Shown in pieces: positions 7,761 through 17,400 of a stretch of 42,280 bases of DNA; within the stretch, counting starts at the first letter, position 1, and every line of letters begins with the position of its first letter. The stretch lies in assembly GCA_015231615.1 (NCBI GenBank), contig JADGBE010000027.1, forward strand, positions 1 to 42,280. Direction: 5' to 3'. The stretch comes from Desulfamplus sp. (GTDB lineage Bacteria; Desulfobacterota; Desulfobacteria; Desulfobacterales; Desulfobacteraceae). The position numbers and the translations under genes are program-made. The notes under the pieces are model-generated. The model worked only from the letters and a program-made list of their open reading frames with translations. It did not search any database and was not told the DNA's origin.

Positions 7761-8525
7761 ATGGGATGGCTTGGAAAAATGGTGGGTGGAACCATTGGGT
7801 TTATGATTGGAGGACCAATTGGTGCTGTGGCAGGTGCGGCTTTTGGACACACATTTGTGGACAAAAAAAGTCAAGAGTATCTTTTAAATGAGAGTATATA
7901 TCAAAGACTATCTTATGGTGAAGAGGCACAGTTGACGTTTTTTGTAGCCGTATTTTCTATGCTTGCAAAGATTGCCAAAGCTGACGGCAGAGTTTCAGAA
8001 AAAGAGGTTGAGCTAATTGACTCATTTATGCTCAATGAACTTCATTTAGATATTCAAAGCAGAGAGAGTGCTATTAATATTTTTAGACAAGCTATAAACT
8101 CTTCTGAAAGTTTTGAAGCATTTGCTTCTCAATTTTACCTTACTTTTAGTGGTCAGCCGCGAATCATTGACCTTATGATGGATATACTTTTCAGAGTATC
8201 GTTTGCAGATGGAGGAATAACTTTTGAAGAGGAGCGTATGTTGTTAAGTGCAGCCAGAATTTTCAACTATTCACCTACAGATTATGCAATGCTCAAATCA
8301 AAGTATTCTAAAGGTTCTAAAAGATTTTATGCTGTATTGCAGTGCGATGAGAGTGTATCAAATGAAGAGATAAAAAAGCAGTATAGAAAGTTAGTTGCTG
8401 AATATCACCCTGATAAAATTGCATCAAAAGGGCTTCCCGAAGAGTTTATAAAATTTGCAAACGATAAATTTAGAGAAATTCAAGAAGCATATAATAATAT
8501 TAAAAAAGAGCGAAAAATAACATAA
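7761..8525 (+). CDS. djlA: DjlA-like co-chaperone (TerB domain plus J domain)
   Basis: This 254-residue protein starts with a glycine-rich hydrophobic segment (MVGGTIGFMIGGPIGAVAGAAFG, about 6-30) that probably anchors it to the membrane. A TerB-like helical domain follows (about 50-170, with KIAKADGRVSEKEVE and SFADGGITFEEERM, which have the usual acidic metal-binding look). The C-terminal J domain (about 188-254) has the essential HPD tripeptide in AEYHPDK. This domain order defines DjlA, a DnaK co-chaperone. The start follows AAAGGATAACT. The next gene begins at the base after its stop codon, so it is the first gene of a djlA-RACo-rsmE unit. Confidence 0.88.
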   Translation: MGWLGKMVGGTIGFMIGGPIGAVAGAAFGHTFVDKKSQEYLLNESIYQRLSYGEEAQLTFFVAVFSMLAKIAKADGRVSEKEVELIDSFMLNELHLDIQSRESAINIFRQAINSSESFEAFASQFYLTFSGQPRIIDLMMDILFRVSFADGGITFEEERMLLSAARIFNYSPTDYAMLKSKYSKGSKRFYAVLQCDESVSNEEIKKQYRKLVAEYHPDKIASKGLPEEFIKFANDKFREIQEAYNNIKKERKIT

Positions 8526-10298
8526 ATGGTGAACGTTTTTGTAGAACCAATTGAGTTAACTATTGATGTAAAAAATGGCGAAACTATCCATGATGGATTA
8601 GAAAGAGCTGGCATACATATTGAGACACCTTGTGGTGGTAATGGTATCTGTGGCAGTTGCCGCATTTTGGCAATTGAGCCTTATAAAATTTCACCAACAC
8701 CAAATGAAAATATAACCTCTCAAGAGTCATCAAAAGGGCTTAGGCTTGCCTGTATCGCATATCCAGAATCTGATACAACAATCAGACTTGAGACAACATA
8801 TCTGTATGATAAGGAAAATAGCCAGAAACAGGATAAAGGAGAAAAAATTCTCTCTGTTGGTATCTCAGAAAAATCTAACTGTAATTTCAATTTAGATAAC
8901 AAATCTAACTGTAATTCCAATTTAGATAACAAATTAAATTGGAGTTTTAATTTAGATGACAAATTTAATCCAAATTTGAATAGCCCAACTAAAGTTAATC
9001 TGTATGGTATAGATAATCAAAAAGCTCTTGGTCTTGCAGTTGACATTGGCACTACAACGCTTGTTATTGCTATTGTTTCCCTCATCAATATGAAAACTTT
9101 GGCATCTGCTTCAAGCCTAAATCCTCAGGTCGTTCACGGACATGATGTTTTAAGTAGAATTAACTACTCATCAACTCCTAACGGGCTTGTTAAAATGTCT
9201 AAGCTAATTAGAGATAAGTTAAATGAGTTAATTGAAGAGGTTTGCGAAAGTATAGGTTCAAAAAAAGATGAAATTGTTGATGTTGTTATAGGAGCTAATA
9301 CAACTATGCTCCAAATTGCAGCTTCAATTGATCCAACACCACTTGGTCATCTTCCATTTAAAGCAGATATTGCAGGGGCAACCATATTTCCGATAAATCA
9401 ATTTGGACTTAACGTGAATAAATATGCAAGTGTATATTTGCCACCAGTGCTTCATGCGTTTGTTGGTTCAGATATTAGTGCTGGACTTCTTAGATGCCCT
9501 GAGTTTTTTGATGACGATAAATCTGTTCTCTATCTTGATATGGGTACAAATGGTGAAATTTGCCTTAATGTGAAAGGTAGGCGATTTGCCACTTCAACAG
9601 CTGCTGGACCTGCATTTGAAGGAATGGGCATCTCAAGTGGAATGAGAGCAACTAATGGTGCTGTGGAGAGAGTAGAGGTAAGAGATAATAAGATTATATT
9701 TCACGTAATTGGTTCAAATCCCACTGATATAACTCAGATAAAAGGTCTTTGTGGCAGTGGAGTTATTGATCTTATCGCAGCACTTTTAACAACAAAAGAT
9801 TTAGACCAGTCAGGTAAGCTACAACTACTTACATTACCAGAACATGAAGAGCCTCACAATCTATCGCTTGAAAATAAGATGGCTACAATAGTTAAAATAG
9901 AGTCTCAGTTAGCGTTCTGTTATGGAGAGAATATATATCTAACCCAAAAAGATATTCGTCAGATTCAATTAGCAAAAGGGGCTGTTAGAACTGGAATAGA
10001 CCTTATTTTGCAAAGGGGGGGGGTAACCTGTGAAATGGTTGATAAGGTTTATATTGCAGGAGGATTTGGTAACTTCTTAAATCCTCACAATATTGAAAAG
10101 ATAGCTCTTTTGCCAAAAAATTGTGCTAATAAAGTATTTTTTTGCGGTAATGCCTGTATTGATGGAAGTATTATGCTTTTAACAAATGTGAATGCTCGTC
10201 TATTTCTTGAGTCTGCTTTGCACGATATAGAGCATCTTCAGCTCGCGGATTCACCTGAATTTATGAACTGTTTTGTAAAAAATCTCAATTTTAAATAA
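8526..10298 (+). CDS. Corrinoid-protein reductive activator (RACo-type ASKHA ATPase)
   Basis: The 590-residue protein has an N-terminal plant-type [2Fe-2S] ferredoxin domain with Cys36, Cys42, Cys45 (PCGGNGICGSC) and Cys76. After a linker, a large ASKHA-fold domain (about 165-590) contains GLAVDIGTTTL, LYLDMGTNGEI, GLCGSGVIDL and KVYIAGGFGN. Family members use ATP to drive electrons onto inactive Co(II) corrinoid in methyltransferase systems such as the Wood-Ljungdahl corrinoid iron-sulfur protein. No methyltransferase is adjacent, so the partner is unknown. The linker is enlarged by a 30-bp tandem repeat (8871-8981) that stays in frame. A run of nine G occurs at 10015-10023 within the codons for RGGV and is a potential slippage site. 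It starts at the base after the djlA stop. Confidence 0.88.
   Translation: MVNVFVEPIELTIDVKNGETIHDGLERAGIHIETPCGGNGICGSCRILAIEPYKISPTPNENITSQESSKGLRLACIAYPESDTTIRLETTYLYDKENSQKQDKGEKILSVGISEKSNCNFNLDNKSNCNSNLDNKLNWSFNLDDKFNPNLNSPTKVNLYGIDNQKALGLAVDIGTTTLVIAIVSLINMKTLASASSLNPQVVHGHDVLSRINYSSTPNGLVKMSKLIRDKLNELIEEVCESIGSKKDEIVDVVIGANTTMLQIAASIDPTPLGHLPFKADIAGATIFPINQFGLNVNKYASVYLPPVLHAFVGSDISAGLLRCPEFFDDDKSVLYLDMGTNGEICLNVKGRRFATSTAAGPAFEGMGISSGMRATNGAVERVEVRDNKIIFHVIGSNPTDITQIKGLCGSGVIDLIAALLTTKDLDQSGKLQLLTLPEHEEPHNLSLENKMATIVKIESQLAFCYGENIYLTQKDIRQIQLAKGAVRTGIDLILQRGGVTCEMVDKVYIAGGFGNFLNPHNIEKIALLPKNCANKVFFCGNACIDGSIMLLTNVNARLFLESALHDIEHLQLADSPEFMNCFVKNLNFK
8871..8981 (+). repeat. In-frame 30-bp tandem repeat inside the RACo-type gene
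   Basis: Units begin at 8871, 8901, 8931 and 8961 (last one partial) and encode KSNCNFNLDN, KSNCNSNLDN, KLNWSFNLDD and KFNPNLN. Units 1 and 2 are nearly identical at DNA level; unit 3 has drifted. They lie in the linker between the ferredoxin and ASKHA domains. Confidence 0.85.
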
Positions 10299-10307
10299 AC
10301 TACTGCT

Positions 10308-11174
10308 ATGCACCGATTTTATATAAATCCAGATGATATTGAAGGTAATAAAGCTACTATTGTTGGTCAAGATGCTAAACACCTTGTGAATGTTCTAAGG
10401 CTTGTATCTGGCAACATTGTTGAGCTTGTAGATGGAGTTGGAACACACTATTTATCTGAAATTGATTTTGCAACCTCTAAAAAGGTTGTTTTAAAAATTA
10501 TAGAGAAGAGTTTCTTAAAGGCAGAGTCACCAGCACATATTACAATTGCACAAGGAGTGCTTAAAGATAATAAGATGGACGTAATATTGCGTCATCTTAC
10601 CGAGCTTGGAATTAAAGAGTGGATACCTTTTTTTGCGTCACGTTCAGTTCCATCTCCTAATCCTAATAAAATGAAAAATGATTTAATAATTCCTGAATCA
10701 AAATTTAGCAATAAAACAAAGGGACAAAAGATAAACAATAATATTGAAATCTCAAACGTAAATCCTAAGATAAAAGATGTTAGAGTTGAAAGGTGGGAAC
10801 GAATTGCAAGAGAATCCATAAAACAGTGCGGACGAAGTGTTATGCCAATTATTCATAAACCCATCTCTTATGATGAGATGTTAATTCAATCAGACACTTA
10901 TTGTGAGAAAATAGTTTTTTGGGAAAATGCCACAACGCCAATTGATTTAATACGAGAACGTCAAGAGAGAGTGAGGGAGAATAGAATTATTGTTATGATT
11001 GGTCCCGAAGGTGGTTTTTCTGAGCAAGAGGTAAATATTGCAAAAGAGCATGGGTTTAAAGCTTTTTCTCTTGGTAGTCGAATTTTAAGAGCTGAGACAG
11101 CATCTATTGTGGCATCAACATTAATTCAAAATATATTTGGTGATCTTGGAAAAAACAATAGAGTTGTTCCGTAA
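10308..11174 (+). CDS. rsmE: 16S rRNA m3U1498 methyltransferase RsmE
   Basis: RsmE methylates N3 of U1498 in 16S rRNA with S-adenosylmethionine. The 288-residue protein has the N-terminal PUA-like part (MHRFYINPDDIEG, DAKHLVNVLRL) and a SPOUT methyltransferase domain with the knot motifs MIGPEGGFSEQEV and SLGSRILRAETA near the C-terminus. An extra Asn/Lys/Ser-rich stretch of about 40 residues (about 113-160, including NKMKNDLIIP and KINNNIEISN) sits between FFASRSV and ERWERIARES, where most RsmE proteins have a short loop. It begins 9 bp after the RACo-type gene and probably shares its transcript. Confidence 0.92.
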   Translation: MHRFYINPDDIEGNKATIVGQDAKHLVNVLRLVSGNIVELVDGVGTHYLSEIDFATSKKVVLKIIEKSFLKAESPAHITIAQGVLKDNKMDVILRHLTELGIKEWIPFFASRSVPSPNPNKMKNDLIIPESKFSNKTKGQKINNNIEISNVNPKIKDVRVERWERIARESIKQCGRSVMPIIHKPISYDEMLIQSDTYCEKIVFWENATTPIDLIRERQERVRENRIIVMIGPEGGFSEQEVNIAKEHGFKAFSLGSRILRAETASIVASTLIQNIFGDLGKNNRVVP

Positions 11175-11211
11175 TAGAAAAGTGAGGATTTAAAAAAGGT
11201 TTAGAAAAATC

Positions 11212-11240
11212 TTGACACTATAGTAGATTTAAAATATAAA
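11212..11240 (+). promoter_or_regulatory. Promoter of tRNA-Phe
   Basis: TTGACA (11212-11217) and TATAAA (11235-11240) are separated by 17 bases. The tRNA begins 16 bases further on. This is a near-consensus sigma-70 promoter. Confidence 0.85.
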
Positions 11241-11256
11241 GGTTCAGTTTTTTTAA

Positions 11257-11332
<76 letters not shown>

Positions 11333-11340
11333 TAGAAATT

Positions 11341-11374
11341 AAGGGTTTAACCATATTGGTTAAGCCCTTTTTTT
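11341..11374 (+). terminator. Rho-independent terminator after tRNA-Phe
   Basis: AAGGGTTTAACC pairs with GGTTAAGCCCTT around the loop ATATT, with one G-T apposition, and runs into seven T. It sits 8 bases after the tRNA. Confidence 0.85.
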
Positions 11375-11674
11375 ATTGGGTGTGCCTAAAATTGTGCCAT
11401 CTGAGAATTCAGATATTCTTCCTGTTTTTTGGCTGTCAAATACCTCCAGCAAAGCTGGGGGCTTGAAAAATGGAACCGCCAGAGGTTATTATGTTATGTT
11501 AGCCGCCACGGCGGCTTTGTGAATGCCTAAAGTCATGTTTATTGCGAAGCCGGCCGGGTTAATACCGCCACTTGGGGCGTTGTAATGTTTTTAAGATACC
11601 CGCCGCTGCTGGGGGGCTTCATTTAAGAAAGATGTCCAATAAATATAATTTTTAAAAGGAATTTAAAAAAAAAG
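11375..11674. other. Repeat-rich gene-free region downstream of tRNA-Phe
   Basis: No credible gene is seen. It contains several short GC-rich hairpins: CTCCAGC / GCTGGGG at about 11442-11460 and AGCCGCC-AC-GGCGGCT at 11501-11516. It also holds copy 2 of the dispersed repeat (11559-11625). The right end carries the ribosome-binding site (AAAAGGAA) of the aspartokinase gene. The stretch may be a scar of elements once inserted next to the tRNA, but no integrase or duplicated tRNA end is visible. Confidence 0.6.
11559..11625. repeat. Dispersed repeat, copy 2
   Basis: It matches 7109-7173: TTAATACC, CTTGGGGCGTTGTAATG, TTTTTAAGATACCCGCCG, then a GC-rich variable centre and GCTTCATT. The two copies are about 4.4 kb apart in the same orientation. 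The outer flanks do not match, which supports a discrete element of about 65 bp. Confidence 0.75.
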
Positions 11675-13060
11675 ATGAAAACAATAAAAATTGGGGGCGG
11701 CTGCCTCAAAGGGCATGAAGTTATATCAAATATTGTAGATTTGATTGTTGAAAGAGGCAGAGGAAATGTTTTTGTTCTCTCTGCTTTGCACGGTATTACA
11801 GATAAATTGCTTGATGGAATTGAACGTGCATTAAAAGATGAAGATGAGATTCCGGCAATAATTAGCGGGCTAAAAGAGGAACACTACAGCCTCATGCGTC
11901 ATCTTCTCAAAAGTGATGATGATTTTGAAAAATTACAGCAAGAGCTTGAGAGAGTTTTTCTTAAAATTGAGCGATATTTTTTTGGCATCAACTTTACAAG
12001 AGAGATAACCCCAAGAATGCACGATATAATTGCAAGTTATGGAGAGAGGTTATCTGTAATTTTAATGGCTGGTGTCTTAAAAAGCAGAGGTGAGAATGCA
12101 AGTTATATAATGCCTCAAGATGCTGGTGTTATTACTGATGGAAGATTTGGAGATGCAACAGCAAATATGCCTTTGACATCACAGAATTTTGAAAAAAATG
12201 TCCTGCCTCTTATTCTCCCTGATAATAATAGTAAGGTGTCAGACAAGATTCTTTTTTTTCCCGGATTCTTTGGTATAAGCGAATCAGGTGAAATTACAAC
12301 TTTTGGAAGAGGAGGGAGCGACTATTCTGCAGCGGTTGTAGCTGCATCTTTGAAAGCTGATACTCTGGAAATTTGGAAAGATACTGAAGGGTTTATGAGT
12401 GCTGATCCTCATTTAATTAGTGATGCAAAGCTGATTCCTGTTCTAAGCTACGAAGAGGCATCAGAGCTTGCATACACAGGGGCAAGCATTTTACACCCTC
12501 GAACTGTTGAACCTGTTAGAAAATCTGGAATAAATATCACGATTAAAAACACACTAAATCCAGATGGTGTTGGAAGCCTGATAACTGAGTTTGCAGTTCC
12601 AGCAGACAGCGTGGTAAAAAGCATATCTCACACAAAAGATATTGGAATGATTAAAATCTACGCTTCTGGTGTGGGGCTAAGACGAGGTATTCTTGGCAAA
12701 ATTACCACTACTATTGCAAAGACAGGGATAAATATTAGATCTGTTGTAACTTCTCATACCTGTATAAGCCTTATGTTTACAAGAAAAGATGTTGATAAAG
12801 CACACAATGCATTAAAAAGCATGAAGCCAAAACTTTACAGGGAATCGGAACAGATAACAGACAATGCTTTAATCTGTGTTGTAGGTGATGGACTACACAA
12901 CCATATTGGAATTGCAGCCAAATGTTTTGCAGCAGTATCAAACGCTGGTGTAAATATTGAGATGATCTCTTATGGACCTTCAAAAGCTGCCCTTTATTTT
13001 ATGGTTGATGAAGGAGACCTTGATATTACACTAAAAGCTCTACACGCCAATTTTGTGTGA
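11675..13060 (+). CDS. lysC: Aspartate kinase (aspartokinase)
   Basis: Aspartokinase phosphorylates aspartate, the first step toward lysine, threonine, methionine and diaminopimelate. In this 461-residue protein the kinase core spans about 1-300, with FGRGGSDYSAAVVAASL, WKDTEGFMSADP and EASELAYTGASILHPRTVEPV, all family hallmarks. Two ACT-like regulatory domains follow (about 315-385 and 390-461), suggesting allosteric feedback. The N-terminus is unusual: TIKIGGGCLKG replaces the common KFGGTSV phosphate-binding motif, so the Thr-Ser pair is absent. The next pathway enzyme, asd, is at 19427-20548 on the other strand. The symbol lysC is by analogy; there is no fused homoserine dehydrogenase. 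Confidence 0.88.
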   Translation: MKTIKIGGGCLKGHEVISNIVDLIVERGRGNVFVLSALHGITDKLLDGIERALKDEDEIPAIISGLKEEHYSLMRHLLKSDDDFEKLQQELERVFLKIERYFFGINFTREITPRMHDIIASYGERLSVILMAGVLKSRGENASYIMPQDAGVITDGRFGDATANMPLTSQNFEKNVLPLILPDNNSKVSDKILFFPGFFGISESGEITTFGRGGSDYSAAVVAASLKADTLEIWKDTEGFMSADPHLISDAKLIPVLSYEEASELAYTGASILHPRTVEPVRKSGINITIKNTLNPDGVGSLITEFAVPADSVVKSISHTKDIGMIKIYASGVGLRRGILGKITTTIAKTGINIRSVVTSHTCISLMFTRKDVDKAHNALKSMKPKLYRESEQITDNALICVVGDGLHNHIGIAAKCFAAVSNAGVNIEMISYGPSKAALYFMVDEGDLDITLKALHANFV

Positions 13061-13077
13061 ACTTATAAAAACTTTTA

Positions 13078-14289
13078 ATGAAATATAACTTTAACTATAT
13101 GGGCAGAATAAATGATTTGATAACCATTCCATCTGCCCACAAAAAGATATTCATAACACTTTTTTTCACCATATTTGCAACTATAACTGGTGTTGGGATT
13201 GTGGTACCTCTTTTGCCTATATATGCAAGTAATATGGGGGCTGCTGGCATATATGTTGGGCTTATTTTTGGGTCATTCTCTCTTTCAAGAACTTTGCTTC
13301 TCCCCTATTTTGGAAAGTTATCTGATAAAAATGGGAGAAAACCATTTATTATTGCTGGTCTTGCTGGGTATTCATTAGTATCTTTAGCTTTTCTTATGAC
13401 CTCTACAGTCTCTTCGCTTATTGTTATCCGCTCTTTACAGGGAGTCGCATCTGCAATGGTTATGCCAGTAGTTCAGGCTTATGTTGGAGAGATAACTAAT
13501 GAAGGTATGGAGGGTCAATCAATGAGCCTCTTTAACCTATCAATGTTTGCAAGTTTAAGTATTGGACCTGTAATGGGCGGAGTAATTAATGATTTTTGGT
13601 CGCTTGATGCTGCGTTTGTATGTATGGGACTACTCTCATCTGCTGGACTTGCCCTCTCTTTAAAATATCTACCTTCAATTGACCATGAGTATATCAAACA
13701 TAAAGAATCTCCTAATGTTCAATGGTCATTTATTCTTAAAGATATAGACCTCATAGGTCTCTTTACTTATAAATTTGTATATACAGGTTGTATTGGGATT
13801 ATTTGGTGTTTTATGCCAATATTTGCCCAAAGCAAAATGCCTGACATATCAAGCTCATCAATAGGTATTCTTGTAACGCTTGGAATCTTTATTAGTGGAG
13901 TTCTTCAGCTTCCAATGGGTTATATTTCTGATAGATTTAATCGGCGTTTAATGGTTGTCTTTGGTGGAGTTATCTGTTCGATCTCTATGTTTATGATGTT
14001 TAAATCTAATTCCTATTTTCACCTTATCTGTTCAGTATCTGTTTTTGGTATTGGGGGTGGCATCTCAATGCCACCACTTATGGCTTTAACGCTTATCAAG
14101 GGAAATGAAAAGTGTGCAATGGGGTCAGTTATGGCAATTATAACCGTTGCACACAGTCTTGGAATGATGGTTGGTTCAATGGGAGCTGGTGCCGCAATGG
14201 ATTATTTCACACTTGACTCTATCTTTCCTTGCGGAGCTATTTTGATGATTATTGGCGTTCTTTTGTTTGTTGGGTTAACATCAAGATAG
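13078..14289 (+). CDS. MFS transporter (DHA1-like)
   Basis: This 403-residue inner-membrane protein has about 12 predicted hydrophobic helices. The MFS signature between helices 2 and 3 is seen as GKLSDKNGRKPFI and its counterpart in the second half as GYISDRFNRRLMV. Helix 1 holds GVGIVVPLLPIYA. These features fit drug:H+ antiporter-like (DHA1) carriers. The substrate is unknown. It starts 17 bp after the aspartokinase gene, probably co-transcribed; a role in amino-acid or drug export is conceivable but unsupported. Its stop codon lies inside a 13-bp hairpin arm. Confidence 0.85.
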   Translation: MKYNFNYMGRINDLITIPSAHKKIFITLFFTIFATITGVGIVVPLLPIYASNMGAAGIYVGLIFGSFSLSRTLLLPYFGKLSDKNGRKPFIIAGLAGYSLVSLAFLMTSTVSSLIVIRSLQGVASAMVMPVVQAYVGEITNEGMEGQSMSLFNLSMFASLSIGPVMGGVINDFWSLDAAFVCMGLLSSAGLALSLKYLPSIDHEYIKHKESPNVQWSFILKDIDLIGLFTYKFVYTGCIGIIWCFMPIFAQSKMPDISSSSIGILVTLGIFISGVLQLPMGYISDRFNRRLMVVFGGVICSISMFMMFKSNSYFHLICSVSVFGIGGGISMPPLMALTLIKGNEKCAMGSVMAIITVAHSLGMMVGSMGAGAAMDYFTLDSIFPCGAILMIIGVLLFVGLTSR

Positions 14290-14317
14290 TAGAGACGCAC
14301 GGCTGTGCGTCTCTACT
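14288..14317. repeat. Perfect 13-bp-stem hairpin at the MFS gene end
   Basis: AGTAGAGACGCAC (14288-14300) and GTGCGTCTCTACT (14305-14317) are exact reverse complements around the loop GGCT. It starts within the MFS stop codon. There is no T run, so it is either a weak terminator or a dispersed REP-like palindrome. Similar GTAGAGACGCAC palindromes are, to my recollection, scattered in several AT-rich bacterial genomes. Confidence 0.75.
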
Positions 14318-14439
14318 AAATTTGGAGAAATTTATGGTGTTATTTTATTCCCATTCCTTAGTTGACCTCATGCAAAACCCATTTTTTATCCACTAAAATC
14401 AAGGGGCAATTCAAGTTTTGTAGGAACTTTAGTAATTAA

Positions 14440-17400
14440 TCACTCCCCAGCCAACCAATGGTAAGGTTTCCAGTAAATTTCGCTTATTTTATTAGAGATT
14501 TTCTTTCTAAATTCACCCATTCTCTCAAGCAGATAGTAGATAGTTGGAACAACAACAAGGGTAAGAAATGTGGCAACCATAAGCCCAAATATTACAACCA
14601 CTGCCATTGAACGCCACCACTGGCTTGATTCGCTCACCCATGAGATGCTCCAAGTGTGAAAATCGTAAGAGATACCTGTAACCATTGGAATCAGACCCAA
14701 AATTGTGGTTATTGCTGTAAGCATAACTGGACGCAATCTTGTTGCCCCAGCAGAGACAACAGCCTCTTTTAAATCAAAACCACGCCCTCTTAACTTGTTG
14801 ATGTAGTCAATCAGAACAATAGCGTTATTTACAACCACACCAGCCAACGATATAACCCCAACACCAGTCATAATAATTCCAAATGATGACTTATAGAGTG
14901 TAAGACCTAAAAAAGCACCTCCAAGAGATAGTATAACTGAGGTCATAATTATAAATGGCTGAATAATTGAGTTAAACATTGAGACCAAAATCAGGAAAAT
15001 AAGAAGCAAGGCTACCATGAATGCTTTGCCAAGAAAATCTTGAGACTCCTGCTGAACTTCAAACTCACCTGAGAATTTAATTTTATAGCCCGGTGGTACG
15101 TTAAATTTTTCTAACATTTTTGCAGCTTGCTCCCTAACTACTGCCCCAGGAACTTTATCTTCATCTACATTTGCCTTAACAGTTACAACTCGCTCGTTGT
15201 TAATTCGGGTAATATCGCCAATTGAGCCAACAAATGTTATCTCTGCAAGGGTTGAAAGTGGAATCATTGTGCCAGTGGGGGTTGGCAACATTAACTCATG
15301 TAGAACATCAACAACTTTACGGTCCCCCTCTTTTAGTTGCACTGTGATGTCATAATCATCATTACCTTGCCTGAATGTTGAGACTTGAAGACCGTTATAA
15401 GCACTTTTAAGGGCAAATCCAATAGCGTCAGTTGTAAGACCAAAGATGGCCGCTTTTTGTCTATCAACCTTTACCTGAATAGATGGAATCCCCTCTACAA
15501 AATCGTCTCTCACATCTTCAACATAAGGAATCTCAACAAGAACATTTTTTATCTTTTTAGCAATATCTCCCAAGACCTGAAAGTTATCGCCTGATATTTC
15601 AATATTAATCGGGGCACCTGTTGGTGGTCCTTCCTCTTCCATTCCAACTGTTATCTTTCCACCGGGAATATCTTTTACACGCTCTCTTATCTCTTCTACT
15701 GTTTCGTATGTAGAGTGCTTTCTCTCTTGAAGCTCTAAAAATCTAATTCCTATGTTATTTGGTGTGTTAGAAGAGAATGATGAGCCACCGTCTGGGGCAA
15801 CAGTTGCCTGAATGTAGATGTTTTTGATGTTCTCCATATCACTTGGACCAAAAAACTCTTCGTTATTTGCTTTAGTGTGCAGCTTTGGTGAGAGTGCTTC
15901 AAGCGGTGTTATTCTATTTGAGCTATTTATAGAGTTATTCTCTTTTGAGCTATTTATAAAGTTGTTCCCTTGGGTTTTAGAGCTTATATTATCAATGTTT
16001 GATTCTGATTTAGATGCTTCTAAAACGCCAGATAAGGCAAATTCAACACGCTGAATTATTCTGTCAACATAATCAAGATCAGCACCTTCAGGCGTCTCGA
16101 CATTAACATAGATTCCTTTTGGCTCAATTTCAGGGAAAAACTCAATTGGTTTTTCAATACCCACAACTAAAAACCACACCTGAACCATCAAAACCAAAAG
16201 ACCAAAAGCAATTCCAACAACAGTTATTGGAATCTCAAGGGCAAAAGCAAGCATACCAGCGTAGATTTTCATAAAAAATCCTTTTATCTCAGCAGGTTGC
16301 TCAACGGCTCTTGAAATCTCCTCCATAGTTTTTGTTACTTCTTTAGTTTTAATATTTACGGATTGATTACTATCTATTTTTGATTGGCTATCATCTATTT
16401 TTGATTGGCTATCATCTGTTTTTGATTGGCTATCATCTGTTTTTGATTGACTATTACCTATTTTTGTTGAGCCTATTTTTTGCTTCATTAAAAGAGATGC
16501 CAAAGCTGGATTGATTACCAAAGCAACAAACAGACTTGCAGTAAGTGTAATTATAAGGGTAATTGGCAGATAGCTCATAAACTCTCCCATGATTCCGGGC
16601 CAATAGAGCATGGGTAAAAAAGCACCTAAAGTTGTGAGTGTAGAGCCAATAACAGGCCACGCAACTTCTGAAGTTGCCTTTATTGCCGCATCAAACCTGC
16701 TTGCCCCCTGCTCCATGAATCGATCTATATTGTCAATAATAACAATGGCATTATCAACAAGCATTCCAAGTGCTAAAGTCAGACTAAAAAGAACCACCAT
16801 ATTTAAGGTAATGCCCATCATATAAAGGACTATAAATGCGAGTAGCATTGAAAATGGGATTGCAGCACTGACCAAAATTGCATTTCTAAACCCCATTGTT
16901 AAGAATATAACCACCATAACAAGAATCAGACCTGAATAGATATTATTCTCAAGGTCTGCCACCATATTTCTAATATCTTTGGTCTTATCCATTACTTTGG
17001 TGATTTCAGTTCCAGGAGGAGATGTTTTCATCTTTTTTGCGATTATCTCGTCAACTTTTTCACTTATTGCAATTATATTTTCACCAGATCGTTTTTTTAC
17101 TGCAAGATTAATAGCTTCTCGACCATCAAGGCGTGAACGGCTCATCTCCTCTTTAAATCCATCAACCACTTTTGCCACATCTTTAAGATATATTGGCTCT
17201 CCATTGTGAGTGTCAAGAACCAACCCATATATCTCTTCTGGAGTCTTAAATTCACCAGGCACTCTTAATTGAAATCTACCGTTTCCAAGTCTTATTACAC
17301 CACCTGAATTGTTTTGATTTTCGCTTTGAACAGCATTTTGAAAACTCATTATGGTAAGTCCATAATAGGCAAGTTTTTCAGGCGAAACCTCAACTCTTAT

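Noticed and set aside
11375-11674. Genomic island or prophage attachment at tRNA-Phe
   Set aside because: No integrase, no duplicated tRNA 3-prime end and no cargo genes; core genes resume immediately.
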